This document shows, in pieces, positions 33,449 through 43,830 of a stretch of 64,000 nucleotides of DNA (position 1 is its first letter; each line of letters starts with the position of its first letter). Both the position numbers and the translations under genes were made by a program. A model generated the notes under the pieces. It was not told the origin of the DNA. It saw nothing but the letters and a program-made list of their open reading frames with translations, and ran no database searches. The DNA lies in contig NC_087064.1 in assembly GCF_963678635.1 (NCBI RefSeq), positions 38,804,532-38,868,531 of the forward strand, given 5' to 3'. Source of the DNA: Symsagittifera roscoffensis. Taxonomy: Eukaryota; Xenacoelomorpha; Acoela; Convolutidae.

Positions 33449-33949
33449 CTATAATTATGGTTTGATATGTTTCGGTTCCCGATTTGAAGTTGAAAAACAG
33501 CAAGGGCTAAAACAAAGCTAGATTGGTAAAACTATTTTTCAAAGTTTGTGCTATGAATATATTCGCTTATCTTTACAAAACTCTCTAACTTGAAATCAAT
33601 TTTCAAAAATTTCAGCTGTTTTTTTTCAGATGTAAATGGATACTAGAAATTCAGAGAGATTTAGCTGTTAGTTATTGTTCAGGTTTGAAAACATTTGCTA
33701 ATGAGAAATTTGTACGACTTAGCTACATCACGCAGCTATTTTTAAAGCAAACTTGTTGTAATGTCGTAATGAACACTCAGATCATCTGTTGAAAGTGATG
33801 ACTGACTGAATATCACAGATAATTGGAACAGAGACAGTTGAACAAAAGTTCCACCGAAAATCGGAAAAAAAACAATGAAAGCACAAAAATTGCTTGTTTT
33901 TGAAAAAAAAAAACATTTAAAAATTCATTTTTAAAGTGAAAAAAGGTAT

Positions 33950-34140
33950 GGACTGAAAACTTGATGAATGTCAAAAACAATTTATGATTGACACTTCTTT
34001 GATAAAGTTCAACCCAAATATGAGGAAACTGGATCTATCGATAAAAAAAATTATTCGGCTGGGAAATCTCAAAACTGAAATCATCTTTAGAAACTAGAAT
34101 TCAATCACGCTTTTCGGGACCTTTTCCTATTTCGCTGTTC
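33950..34140. repeat. Diverged dispersed repeat, copy 2
   Basis: Shares AATTTATGATTG, GATAAAGTT-like, GAGGAAACTGGATCTATCGA and TTATTCGGCTGGGAAATCT-like segments with the other copies of the family. Confidence 0.45.
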
Positions 34141-34959
34141 GCTAGTCGAGTCGGCCTTCCTCTCATCAAAAAAAAAAGAAATTTCGGTTAGAATCCCAGT
34201 TAAAATTTGCCTGTAATTTGACGGAAGTACATATAGAGATGAACAAAATTTTCTATCATCCTGTGAATCAATTGTTTTACGGGAGAAAGTCTGGTACGCG
34301 GTTGCACAAGCCGTGTTTTTGCAAAATCTTTACTTTCAGGGTAAGCTTTCCGAGCGGATTAGATTTTCCTTTATCTATCTTTTTCTTAGTCTTTTTTTTA
34401 TAAACGTTTGTTGATGTTTTAGAATACACGATTGGATTTCTGTCTGAATAGCATAAAGAAAGTTTTTCACGACCATGAGCTATTTTTTTCAACCTTTGAA
34501 TCTCGAATGGCTGTAAATGATTCTTCAAATTTGATAACAAATTTTACTATCTTTCCTAAAGCATAGCGCCTTTGCCTCCAGAAATCAAACGAAAATTTTT
34601 TTTTAACTGTATGTTGATTTATAATAAAGTCTATTTGGTTTACTCATAAAGGCTTTTAACATCCAGAACTCCGGATTACGATCCGAAGCAAGAAAGTTTC
34701 TGATTGATAGTTCAAATGATTGCAAGTGACTTCCGATCCGCAGTTGGTTGGTGATAAATGTGAAAACATAGCCAACAAATATTGAAAAAGGGTAACAAAC
34801 GCAAAGATACTGGAAAAATACTGGCTTGTATTTTGAAAAACTTCAAATTTAGGTTTTCTGACCACAAAAAAAATAAAATTTGAGCCCGAATAAACCTTAA
34901 AATTCTTATTACAAAACATAGCGACCAGACAAGTGGAAAAGAATCAATAAACGCAAATT

Positions 34960-35100
34960 AACAGAAGAAAAACTGACTTGCTTTTAGAAAAAATTCTAGA
35001 TAGAAAGCTTATGCCCTTAAAACTATTGGAATTTCACAAACAAACCATGATTATTGCTTTTTTGATAGTATTAACCCATTAATTTTGGCTGTTTCATGGT
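34960..35100. repeat. Diverged dispersed repeat, copy 3
   Basis: Partial copy with AAACTGACTTGC, ATGCCCTTAAAACTATTGGAA and TTGATAGTATTAACCCAT matching the family. Confidence 0.4.
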
Positions 35101-35329
35101 TGAGTGTGCCCTCTTCTTAACAAAGGAAAGGAACTGAACTAAAAAAAAATCAAGAGTCAAGAAAGAAAAAAATAAATTTGAGCACATAGAGCATATTTAA
35201 GACACAGATTAAGCGGAACGTCGCATCAGTTTGCGTTAGAACGCAAGCGCAGCATTGCAAACTAACGAACCTAAGCAATTTACATTTGAAAAAGAGTATT
35301 GCACACAAGTAAACAAAAACAAAGACTGA

Positions 35330-35570
35330 CTTTGTTGAAAAAATCTCAACATTCGAATTTCAAAGAAAATTATAGATGCCCTTTAAGCTCTTTGAACTTG
35401 CAGAACAGTTTATGATGGGCACGTTTTTGATAACAATAACAAAACTTTTGAGAAAACTGAATCACTATGTAAAATTTACATTTTGCTAGAAATCTAAAAA
35501 TTAATTCCATTTTAAACTTTTTTCTGCACCATTTCCACGTTTGTATTTGGAGATGCTACTTATGTAAAAT
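35330..35570. repeat. Diverged dispersed repeat, copy 4
   Basis: The longest match to the copy at 14380-14610: ATGCCCTTTAAGCTCTTTGAA, CAGTTTATGATGGGCAC, GATAACAATAAC, then CACCATTTCCACGTTTGTAT. Confidence 0.5.
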
Positions 35571-37097
35571 TTTGCAGATGAAATCGAATTGAAAAATAGC
35601 AAATGTACCAAAGTGCATTCATAATTGCATTAATATGTATGAATACAAATCAGTAGTTAATAAATAAATAAAAACTTTTTCGTGAAAAAAAAACAAACAA
35701 AATTACTAGGATCGATAAAATTGTCTTCACTACGTTCATTATTCTTGAAAGCAACTTTTATAAAAGAGTTGTTGGAATAGAAACTAAAAAATTGCTACCA
35801 TACTAGGCTTGACATAGTTGACTGAAACCATTTTAACCATTTGAAATTGAAAAAGAATGCTTCAAATGCTTCTCAAATTTTTTATTGATTTTTTATCATG
35901 GAGAGACTAGAAGAATTTTTTCTGGTCCAACATTTAAGTGAACAAAGCGAATCTGTATTAAAAGAACAAACAACTGCAAAAACGAGATCTCTACAAAATA
36001 CAAAAATGATTACGGAAAAACAATTTTCCACGAAAAATGTTTTCTGGAAACCACATTAGAAACATGCTCCAACTCAACCACAAAGACCTGCAGGTAAAAA
36101 CCAAAAAAGGGTAGCAGTACTGCGAATTTTTTAAACACTTGAATAGTGCTTATACTAAAAAAAATTTAGTACACTATTCAGAACAACTATAACAAGATGA
36201 AGGTAGGCTCTAAGCACCGAATCAAACCTGCATTCTCGAGATTTGGAGTCTCACGTTCTTGCATCTGTAAAACAGGTTCTTCAATAATGGCTAAAACTAA
36301 ACACCAATGATGCAACCATCGATGCTAATACATTGACAATGCTATGCAATATAAATGCCTCCAATTAAAAATAAAACCTAAAGTGTCGCTGAAACTGTAA
36401 CCAGCAAACTAGGAGTCTCAAGTCTTTCTATCTGTGCCATGATGGCTTGCAGATAGGAAAAAGTATCCACAAAAAAAGAAAACAGATGATATCAAATTTC
36501 CAGCGCAAAAATTGGATCGTGATTATAGCCAAAATGCACCAAATGAGCACTTTATGTTACGAGTTACGGTGCAAAAAATTGAATTCATACTGATCAACTA
36601 TGGTCGCTAGTTCCGTAATGTCGCTAACTATGCTCGCTAAGTCATTAAAAATCAAATCTCAAACACTAGATTTTACTGTACCAATCCAGCTTCCTCATTA
36701 AAAAAAACGCCTGAGGCAGCACTTGTGGCCTTTTTTGTTTGTTTCTTAGACTGGAAAATAATTGCTTCGCACTATCACTCTACGCACCGTTTTGTAAAAA
36801 TAAAAAATTTAGGTTTACCATCAAAAAGATTTTTTATGGGGATTGTAGGCATGCGCAAAGGATCGAATGCGCGAAAAGTCTAAACAAATAACGCTGTTAG
36901 AACTGTCCAAACCGATTGAATTTATCACCTCTTGAATCCGATTTGTTCAAAACTGAGCTGGGAGTTTTCGCGCATTCAGATCTTTTCGCTTGATAGACTG
37001 CCCCTTTCTTCACCATCCATCCTCCATCTTTCAATTTTTTCATTTTTTGAAACATTTTCATTTTGCAATGATCCTTGGCAAGATGAAAAAGTAACAA

Positions 37098-37704
37098 TGG
37101 TGAACAGATACGTTCATCATATTTTAAATTGTAAAATCACGCGTTTACCTATAGGTACACGTATAACAAAATTTAAAAAAATAAAAATTGATGGAGAAAG
37201 TGGAAAAAGACGGAAAATATTTGCGATATGGAATAAATGATCTTGCAAATTGAAAACGTATGGAGAGTTACTAGACAGTACTTACGTAGAGAAAGTTTGA
37301 ATCGTTAAAATGTTTTTTATTCCAGAATTTAGGAAGTTACGAATCCACAAGCACAGACACAAAAAGTTTATAATCACCTGTCGGACGACGCAACAAAAAG
37401 CGACCAAACCCAGCAAATTAGAAGTTATTTGTTTCGGAAAGCTCAAACTGGAGGGGATAGTAAAGAGAAAGACGAACGTTTTGTTGAACATTTCCCGCAT
37501 TATACGGAGAAAATTTGCAATCTTGCCAATTCTGAGCTCAGAAAACTGCGAATGATTTGGAGGCTCAGCTGTTTTAGTTCATCGTCTGGCTTTTTGTTAA
37601 AACATTAAAATTTTTTGTGTTTGAACAAACCTTGGAGCATTCCCGTTGACCGTAGTCCAACTGAATTCCATGGTGTAAAGCTGATATCACAGATGCTGAA
37701 AATT
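37098..37704 (+). pseudogene. Duplicated exon-like unit A
   Basis: The unit begins GTGAACAGATACGTTC and repeats at 37705 and again near 41447. It contains a strong 3' splice site (ATGTTTTTTATTCCAG, AG at 37324-37325). After it comes a protein-like frame that reads HLSDDATKSDQTQQIRSYLF and then FVEHFPHYTEKICNLANSEL to KLRMIWRLSCF. The last stretch looks like the amphipathic C-terminal helices of BESS-type motifs, a weak impression only. Frame breaks (stops before HLSDDAT) suggest a pseudogene or multi-exon fragment. Confidence 0.38.
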
Positions 37705-38085
37705 GTGAACAGATATGTTCTTCATTTTTTAAATCGCAAAATCACGCGATTACCGATAGATGTACATTTATTAATATTTTTTAAAAAAACTGAAAAATGG
37801 TGGAGAAAATGAAAAAAAAAACAGAAACATTTTGCGAACCTGAATAAATGATCTTGCAAATTGAAAAAATATGGACTTGTGTAGAGAGAATTTGAATCGT
37901 TGAAAAAACTTCTGATCATTGTTTTTTTCCAGATTTTTGAAAGTTACGAACCCTACAAGCACAGAAACAAAAAAGTTTATAATCACCTGTCGGACGACGC
38001 AACATGAGGCGACCAAACCGAGCCAATTAGAAATCATTCGACTTAGAAAGCTCAAACTGGAGGGCATAGTAAAGAGAAAAAAGAC
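37705..38085 (+). pseudogene. Duplicated exon-like unit B (interrupted by a MITE-like repeat)
   Basis: The second copy of the unit, with acceptor TTGTTTTTTTCCAG near 37920-37933 and the same HLSDDAT-type reading (stop after DDAT). After the AAAGAGAAAA(AA)GAC stretch the homology to unit A is interrupted by the repeat at 38086-38611. Confidence 0.4.
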
Positions 38086-38611
38086 TCGTATCAGGGCGAA
38101 GCCCTGATTGTTCCGACTGTCTTTTAAGGTTTATGGAGCAGTAATAACCCTAAAAATTAAAAGAAATAAAACAAAATGAAAAAAAAATTTCCTAAATTTG
38201 AAACTTTTTTAATGAAAATGATCACCCCACACGCCACTTAAAGTTCAAAAGGATAGATTTCGCTCCTTGTAACAAATCAATTTTGGCTAATGAGTTTTTT
38301 CAACCAACTTGGAACGATTTCTAAAACGGATTAACTCTCCGCCTACGCGTTAAAAGCGCGAAATATATCGCGCGTTATTTGTCCCAAATTGGTCAAAATG
38401 GCAATCTTTAAACCTCCGTAACTTAACGAAAAATGATCACAGTTGAAATACTTTTTCAAATTTGATTTGAGCTTAGGACAACAAAACCTTTCGAATGATA
38501 TATAAAACACCGTCAAAAAGGGCTAGTTAAAAAGTCGAAATTTGTCTGAAGAAAATAAACCCACCCCGAGCACAATTATTCCGTTACTTTCGTATCGAAA
38601 GTCGGAACAAT
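38086..38611. repeat. MITE-like repeat, copy 1 (about 525 bp)
   Basis: Starts TCGTATCAGGGCGAAGCCCT, which includes a 7-bp hairpin (TCAGGGC GAA GCCCTGA). Just inside it, ATTGTTCCGACT is the inverse complement of AGTCGGAACAAT at the right end (38600-38611). It has no ORF. A second, diverged copy lies at 40686-41212. The interior has several CGCG-containing stretches (GCGCGAAATATATCGCGCG). It is probably a non-autonomous DNA transposon of unknown superfamily. Confidence 0.6.
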
Positions 38612-39930
38612 AATTTTGTTCAAATGTGAATTGATACCGGTTAGAACGAAAAGAACAATGATGGCTCAACATTCGTCAAAGTTCAACGAGTCGTGGAATC
38701 GATCAATGGCTACTACTCTTTTGCAAGATAATACTAAATTGATTTTCATATGAGGACAGAAAGGCCCTGGAAAAACGAAGAACATAATGGATTTTGGATT
38801 ACAACAAATTTTGAATCCTGCTAAATCTAAATCCTGCTAAATTTTTTTATTAAATCCTGCGATAGAGCTATACGTTGATTAACAAAATCACCTAGTTTTT
38901 AAATATTTGTCTTTGATTCAAGTTCAACGATTGCATGTTGAACTCGTTTCAAGTTTTGCGGAAAAAAAACAAATTTCTGGAAACCAAACCGGTAAAATTT
39001 TACTGATTTGGGAGTCGCACTGAGGAGTGTTCAGAGAATCTTATTGGCTGTTTTTTGAATTTTTACTTGAAGTTCACCCGAAACAAAAATTACTGAGTTA
39101 ACTGCGATGCAACTCTTCACACGAAACTCACCGGGATAAATTTTGGCTGAAATGATTAGCCGAGTAAGTTTGTTCAGTTCATCTGCGCCAAATTTTGCCC
39201 CAAGTGTAAAGAACTTGTAAGAACATACGGCCCATCAAATTTTAAAAGTCATTAAAAATTACCATGAACTTTTTTTTACAATTCTGCTTTTACAAAACGA
39301 TTGTCAGAAGTCGGAAACTCGACTCTTACGTAGTCTTTTGCTGTGCAGACTTTAGAGGAACTGCATTTGTAAGGAAGTTAACACTCATTTGGAGCATTTG
39401 GTTGAAGCCTTATTTTAGATTTATGATGGAGTTTTAAGACAACGTGGTCACAAATTCAGAGTTAGAGCTTTTTGCAGTTACGTGCGCAAAAAAAAGTGGC
39501 GTGCGCAGAAGTTTTTCTAGGGGGGAGGGGGGTTCGGTTTTTCGAAAATTTAGGAAAATTTTGTGTACTTTTTTAGGCCGACCAATTTGATTTTCCGAGC
39601 TCTCCCAAATAGTATAAGGAACCTATTTTGGCAAACGTTTTCTGCACCGCAGGCAAAGTTTTTGAAAAAAAGGCCAAAAAAGTTTTTAGGCAGTTTTTTA
39701 AAAAACTTTAACCAAAAAATTGCGTTTTTTCGGCGCGCGCTCCCCCAAAACTTAGTAATTTTGGCGCCAAAAGCGCCTTTAGAAAATTTTGAGCTTGGTC
39801 AGCCATAATTAGATGTCGTAAAGTTATACCAAAGCAGCACCCTTTGGAAAAGTTCGCAACCGGAATTGAGGGGAAAGGGAGGCGGTCGCGGCCCACCACA
39901 CCCCCCTCGGCACGTTACTGATAGCCGCTC
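38612..39930. other. Intergenic DNA, no gene seen
   Basis: AT-rich sequence without a supported coding frame. Around 39480-39910 the composition changes to G-rich and C-rich runs (GGGGGGAGGGGGG; CACCACACCCCCC), as at the ends of some dispersed repeats. Confidence 0.4.
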
Positions 39931-40099
39931 GTTGTTGATAGAGATTAGGGATCCTGTTAACTATTTCCCCTTATTGCAATAGGGGGGATAGTTAACAAGG
40001 TACAAAATTCGTATATGCTTAACTGTTCATTTCTTTCTTCCTAGGGGTGAAGAGATTCGTTACAAGGTGCCATGAGGGATAGTTAACAAGATCCGGGAT
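39931..40099. mobile_element. 169-bp fold-back insertion flanked by a 9-bp direct repeat
   Basis: TAGCCGCTC occurs at 39922-39930 and 40100-40108. Between them, GATCCTGTTAACTATTTCCCC pairs inversely both with AGGGGGGATAGTTAACAAGG (39981-40000) and with GAGGGATAGTTAACAAGATCC (about 40073-40093). This looks like a small fold-back or MITE insertion with an 8-9 bp target duplication. Confidence 0.45.
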
Positions 40100-40108
40100 T
40101 AGCCGCTC

Positions 40109-40685
40109 AAATTTAGCGACTTCAAAAACGATATCACTAAACCTATTTTTCTATTGAACACTTCATTTCAGATTTAGCCGGGTAAACTTTGACATAAAGT
40201 TTCTAGTAAACAACCAAAACATCAAAAAATGGGCGTTTTTCAAGTCCCTAATTGCAGAGGCATTATTCAAAACCAAAATAGTTTTTTTTGCCAAACTAAA
40301 AGGAACTTTTTTTAAGCAATTTTGGAATTTCGGCAGTGTTTGAATAATAATTTTGAGAGAAGCGGGAAGGAGTCCAAAAAACGTAAAAAAGAAAAACATT
40401 GTTATTTTTCTCAAGTCCATGTCCAGAGTGGTCGCTGATGCATGTGACATTCACGAAACATATAATTTGGCTTGATTATCATGGTTCGAAGTATTTCGCT
40501 TGGTTACATTTGGCTTCGAATTATCATGTTAAATTGTTAACTCCGATTTGGCTTGGTTATTTCCGAGAGAAGCATAAAGATTATGTTCAAAATTTCAATA
40601 GTTGGACTATAACTAAATCCACAGTGGTTTCTCTTCTCAAACTAGTTATTAACCGCTGATGGAAGAAAAAATCAAACAAGACTGC
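40109..40685. other. Intergenic DNA, no supported gene
   Basis: An 86-codon plus-strand frame at 40399-40659 reads as ordinary protein-like sequence in its middle (SWLGYFREKHKDYVQNF-like), but it has no recognised family, no splice support and no second copy, so it is not called. Confidence 0.3.
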
Positions 40686-41212
40686 TCGTAACAGGGCGAA
40701 GTCTTGAATTTTCCGACTGCCTTTTAAAGTCTATGGAGCAGTAGTAAATTTAAAAAAATCAAATGTAATAGAATAAAAACAAATATTAAAAGTTTTTTTT
40801 AAAAAATGAGATTTTATTGTAGAATCATCCCTGCAGACGCCATACAAGTACAAAGTGACAAATTTGGTTCCTATTAACAGTTCAATTCTGGCATATAAGC
40901 TCCCTTGAAACTATTTGGAACGATTTTAAGACGGATTAAACCTCCGCTCACGCGTTAAGAGCGCGAAATATATCGAGCGATAATTGTCACAAATTGGCCA
41001 TAATGGCAATTTTTAAACCCCCATAACTTTACAAAAAATCATCACAGGTGAAATTTCTTTTCAAATTTGAGCTCAGGACAAAATTAGCTTTTGAATGATT
41101 TTTAAAAAATTTGTCAAAAAAGACTAGTTAAAAAGTCGAAGTTTGTCTGAAGAAAAAAAAACCCACACCGAGCACAAAAATTCCGCTACTTTTGTTACGA
41201 AAGTCGGAACAA
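40686..41212. repeat. MITE-like repeat, copy 2
   Basis: The diverged second copy of 38086-38611, with the same order of blocks (CAGGGCGAAG, TTCCGACTG, TATGGAGCAGTA, CACGCGTTAAGAGCGCGAAA, right end AAGTCGGAACAA). The sequence after it resumes exon-like unit C at the point where unit B was interrupted. Confidence 0.6.
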
Positions 41213-41846
41213 GAAGAACGTTCTGTTGAACATTTCCCGCTTTATACGGAGAAAATTTGCAACCTTGACATTTCTGAGCTCAGAAGACTGCGAATGATTT
41301 GCAGGCTCAGCTTTTTTGGTTCACTGTCTGGCTTTTTGTTAAAAACTTTAAAATGTTTGTGTTTGAACAAACCTTGGAGCATTCCCGTGGACCGTAGTCC
41401 AACTGAATTCCATGGTGTAAAGCTGATATCACAGAATGCTGAAAATTGTGAACAGATACGTTCTTCATTTTTTAAATCGCAAAGTCACGCGATTACCCAT
41501 AGGTGCACATTTAACAATATTTAAAAAAAAACTGAAAAATTGTAGAGAAAATGAAAAAAAAAACGGAAACATTTTGCGAACCTGAATAAATGATCTTGCA
41601 AATTGAAAAAATATGGACTTGTGTAGAGAAAATTTGAATCGTTGAAAAAACTTCTGATCATTGTTTTTTTTCCAGAATTCGGGAAGTTACGAATCCTACA
41701 AGCACAGAAACAAAAAAGTTTTTAATCACCTGTCGGACGACGCAACATGAGGCGACCAAACCGAGCCAATTAGAAATCATTCGACTTAGAAAGCTCAAAC
41801 TGGAGGGCATAGTAAAGAGAAAAAAGACTCGTATCAGGGAGATGCT
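41213..41846 (+). pseudogene. Duplicated exon-like unit C/D
   Basis: Collinear with 37486-38099: EERSVEHFPLYTEKICNL, SELRRLRMICRLSFF, the NKPWSIPVDRSPTEFHGVKL stretch, the CAGATACGTTC unit start (41453), acceptor TTGTTTTTTTTCCAG near 41675, then NSGSYESYKHRNKKVFNHL and a stop after SDDAT. It ends with CTCGTATCAGGG, the first bases of another MITE-like copy. Confidence 0.42.
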
Positions 41847-42327
41847 GAGTTGTCGTCCAAAATTTGTATCGTACAAAATAAACCTTGCAATTGCTGTTTA
41901 GCTGTCTGCTCAACTATCAAAACATTTTGATGGGCTTCTTTTTGTCCACGATTTGAACGAACAGGGGTTTGAATTTCGTTTTCAATTCGCATCAAAGGTT
42001 TTTTACTCCGAAGATTAAAAAAAATAAATAATGGTTAGTTCAAGTATGAAAAACAAATTGATTACAAAATGGAAAAGAGCCTGTACTGTAGAAGCAACAC
42101 TTATCCTTCTTTAATCTCAATGCACTAATTTTTGTTCAATTTTTTTTCTCAAAAAATTGCGCATGATTTCCAACTCAATTTGAATCTTTTTCTCCAAAAT
42201 TCATTTTTTCCCTGCCTTCTAAAATATCTAACAAAAAATATCTAAAATAAAAAAAAAACACTTAAGACATGATAAAATTGTTTATACACGCATGATGAGA
42301 AAGAAGTGTTTAAAAACCCAGTGGCTA
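41847..42327. other. AT-rich DNA, no gene seen
   Basis: No coding frame or repeat was recognised in this stretch. Confidence 0.4.
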
Positions 42328-42548
42328 AAGGGGGGGTAAACTGGGAGAGGAGGCAGTAAACGGAGGGTGAAACTGGGGTGGGGGCGGATCCACGGGGGGA
42401 GAGGGTGAACGGGGGGGGTTTGTAAACGGGGGGTGGGGGTAAACGTGGGATGGGGGTAAACGTGGGATGGGGGTAAACGGGGGGTGGTAAAAAGGTGGAG
42501 GTAAACGGGGGAGGTAAAATAGGGGAGGTGAAATGAAGGGGGGTTGGC
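42328..42548. repeat. G-rich minisatellite (GGGGGTAAAC-like units)
   Basis: About 220 bases of irregular units such as GGGGGGTAAAC, GGGATGGGGGTAAACGT and GGGGGAGGTAAA. Many G4 runs on the plus strand give high G-quadruplex potential. Pro-rich minus-strand ORFs across it come from the C-rich complement. Confidence 0.85.
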
Positions 42549-43098
42549 AGGTGTGCAAATCGAAAAGTAATTAAAAAAGATACTAGAAGATTTGACACGC
42601 CGTCTAATACGACTCTTTATTAGGTGCGGGGCTATGACTTTTAATTCGATGTGGGAGGGGGGGGGGCTAATTTGATTTTGGAGGATGGAAGGATAATGAA
42701 AAGATGGGGTATAAAACTGAAAGTAAAGTTGACTCAAGAAAAATTAACGCGCGAATAATGCGCGATGAATATAACGCAAACAGATCAAAGAAACGTGCCT
42801 GGAAATAGTATGAACGCATTCCAAATATGTGATCGTCAATTTGGGAAGCGGAGCAATAAGCAGAATGGTCCAAGTGCAGAATGGGTCCAAGAGCAGAAAA
42901 ACAGAAAAATTTTGACTTATATTAGTTTATACGGGCTAAGTGATAAAACAATTATTAGAATCGTCAAAAAATACCAAGAAAACGAGTAAATTATGCAGGA
43001 ACTGACTAATTCCATTAGTTTATTGAATAAATTTTTTGAAAAAATTCTTGATTAAATTGCTCAATTTTTGCATAAAATGTTCGTTCCTTTGCTATTAT
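42549..43098. other. DNA left of giant element copy 2, no clear gene
   Basis: A 74-codon frame at 42765-42989 (reading e.g. YGLSDKTIIRIVKKYQENE at its end) has no family or splice support. The insertion site of copy 2 is at 43098/43099. Confidence 0.35.
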
Positions 43099-43509
43099 TG
43101 GAACCTGATCTAAACTACATTTTATGATTGGATAAATTAGATATTTTACCAATGTAAAGTATTTAATATTAACCAATCATGATCCATCTGACTAACAATC
43201 CACTTATTTGTAAGTGCTGAAATTACTTGTAATTTCAGCACCAGAGAGATTTGAATTTAACTTAGAAATTAGTTGACTCTCCAAGAAGACTTCAGCAGCC
43301 GCAATAAACCAGTATACCCTAGATCTATTGAGCCTAGCAGAGACTAGTTAAACAACCTGAGACTAGATAAGTATAAGAGTAAGATTAGGATCGGTATTAG
43401 ACTAAGAAGTTGCACGAATCTATCCGGCCGAAAATAAGATAGCGTGACGAGCAGACGGTGTACCCTATCCGAAATTACTCTATGAGTTAACCACATCGGT
43501 TATAACTCA
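43099..43509 (+). repeat. 5' LTR of giant element copy 2 (411 bp)
   Basis: TGGAACCTGATC ... TATAACTCA. It has the 28-base palindrome (43214-43241) and AATAAA (43303-43308). No clear TATA box is seen; an AACCAATCATG box lies near 43176-43186. Confidence 0.88.
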
Positions 43510-43511
43510 TC

Positions 43512-43523
43512 TGGTGCGACCAT
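43512..43523 (+). promoter_or_regulatory. Primer-binding site of the giant element
   Basis: TGGTGCGACCAT begins two bases after the LTR, a normal distance, and starts with TGG for pairing with a tRNA CCA end. The primer tRNA would end GGTCGCACCA. Which tRNA this is was not determined. Confidence 0.55.
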
Positions 43524-43596
43524 AAGTCTCGAACAAGACCTTAGTAGCTTAGAATTAACCAATAATAGATTAGAAATTAGACAAAACATTTACAAA

Positions 43597-43830
43597 ATGT
43601 TACACGACGATAATTTAATCGAAATGTCTCTACGACTCAATAGATCAAAGCCAATATTCCGAACGATAAGAGAACTACCCGGAATTGGAAGAAGACCTCG
43701 AACCAGAGACGACATACGACAAAGTAGAAACTTACCAAATAGTTATATGATAGTACGGCAAAAGCCAACACAAACTTTTATATTTAGAATCTTATTAGCA
43801 ATGAATTTAGATTTTCATTTGCAAACTTAA
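43597..43830 (+). CDS. Leader ORF just after the 5' LTR (77 aa)
   Basis: Starts at the ATG at 43597; it is Arg/Leu-rich at first and hydrophobic near the end. The same frame is open without an ATG back to 43486, across the PBS into the LTR, and that upstream part has a helix-like pattern (SLEQDLSSLELTNNRLEIRQ). This may mean an exon, a non-AUG start, or chance. As the first ORF on the genomic RNA it could be an upstream regulatory ORF, or provide the start exon for a spliced message. No homology is recognised. Confidence 0.4.
   Translation: MLHDDNLIEMSLRLNRSKPIFRTIRELPGIGRRPRTRDDIRQSRNLPNSYMIVRQKPTQTFIFRILLAMNLDFHLQT

Larger units (their letters stand above)
33453..36890. other. AT-rich DNA with dispersed repeats, no gene seen
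   Basis: No supported coding frame on either strand over 3.4 kb. Three segments (about 33950-34140, 34960-35100 and 35330-35570) are diverged copies of the repeat also seen at 14380-14610. Confidence 0.45.

Noticed and set aside
37310-38107. Alternative Lys-rich frame (e.g. KLKLEGIVKRK) in the duplicated units
   Set aside because: The other frame reads through the splice acceptor into a longer protein-like stretch, so this one is probably an overlap artefact.
40399-40659. 86-codon plus-strand ORF
   Set aside because: No family, poly(A) or splice support was seen.
42242-42737. Pro-rich minus-strand ORFs
   Set aside because: They are the complement of the G-rich minisatellite; composition explains the open frame.
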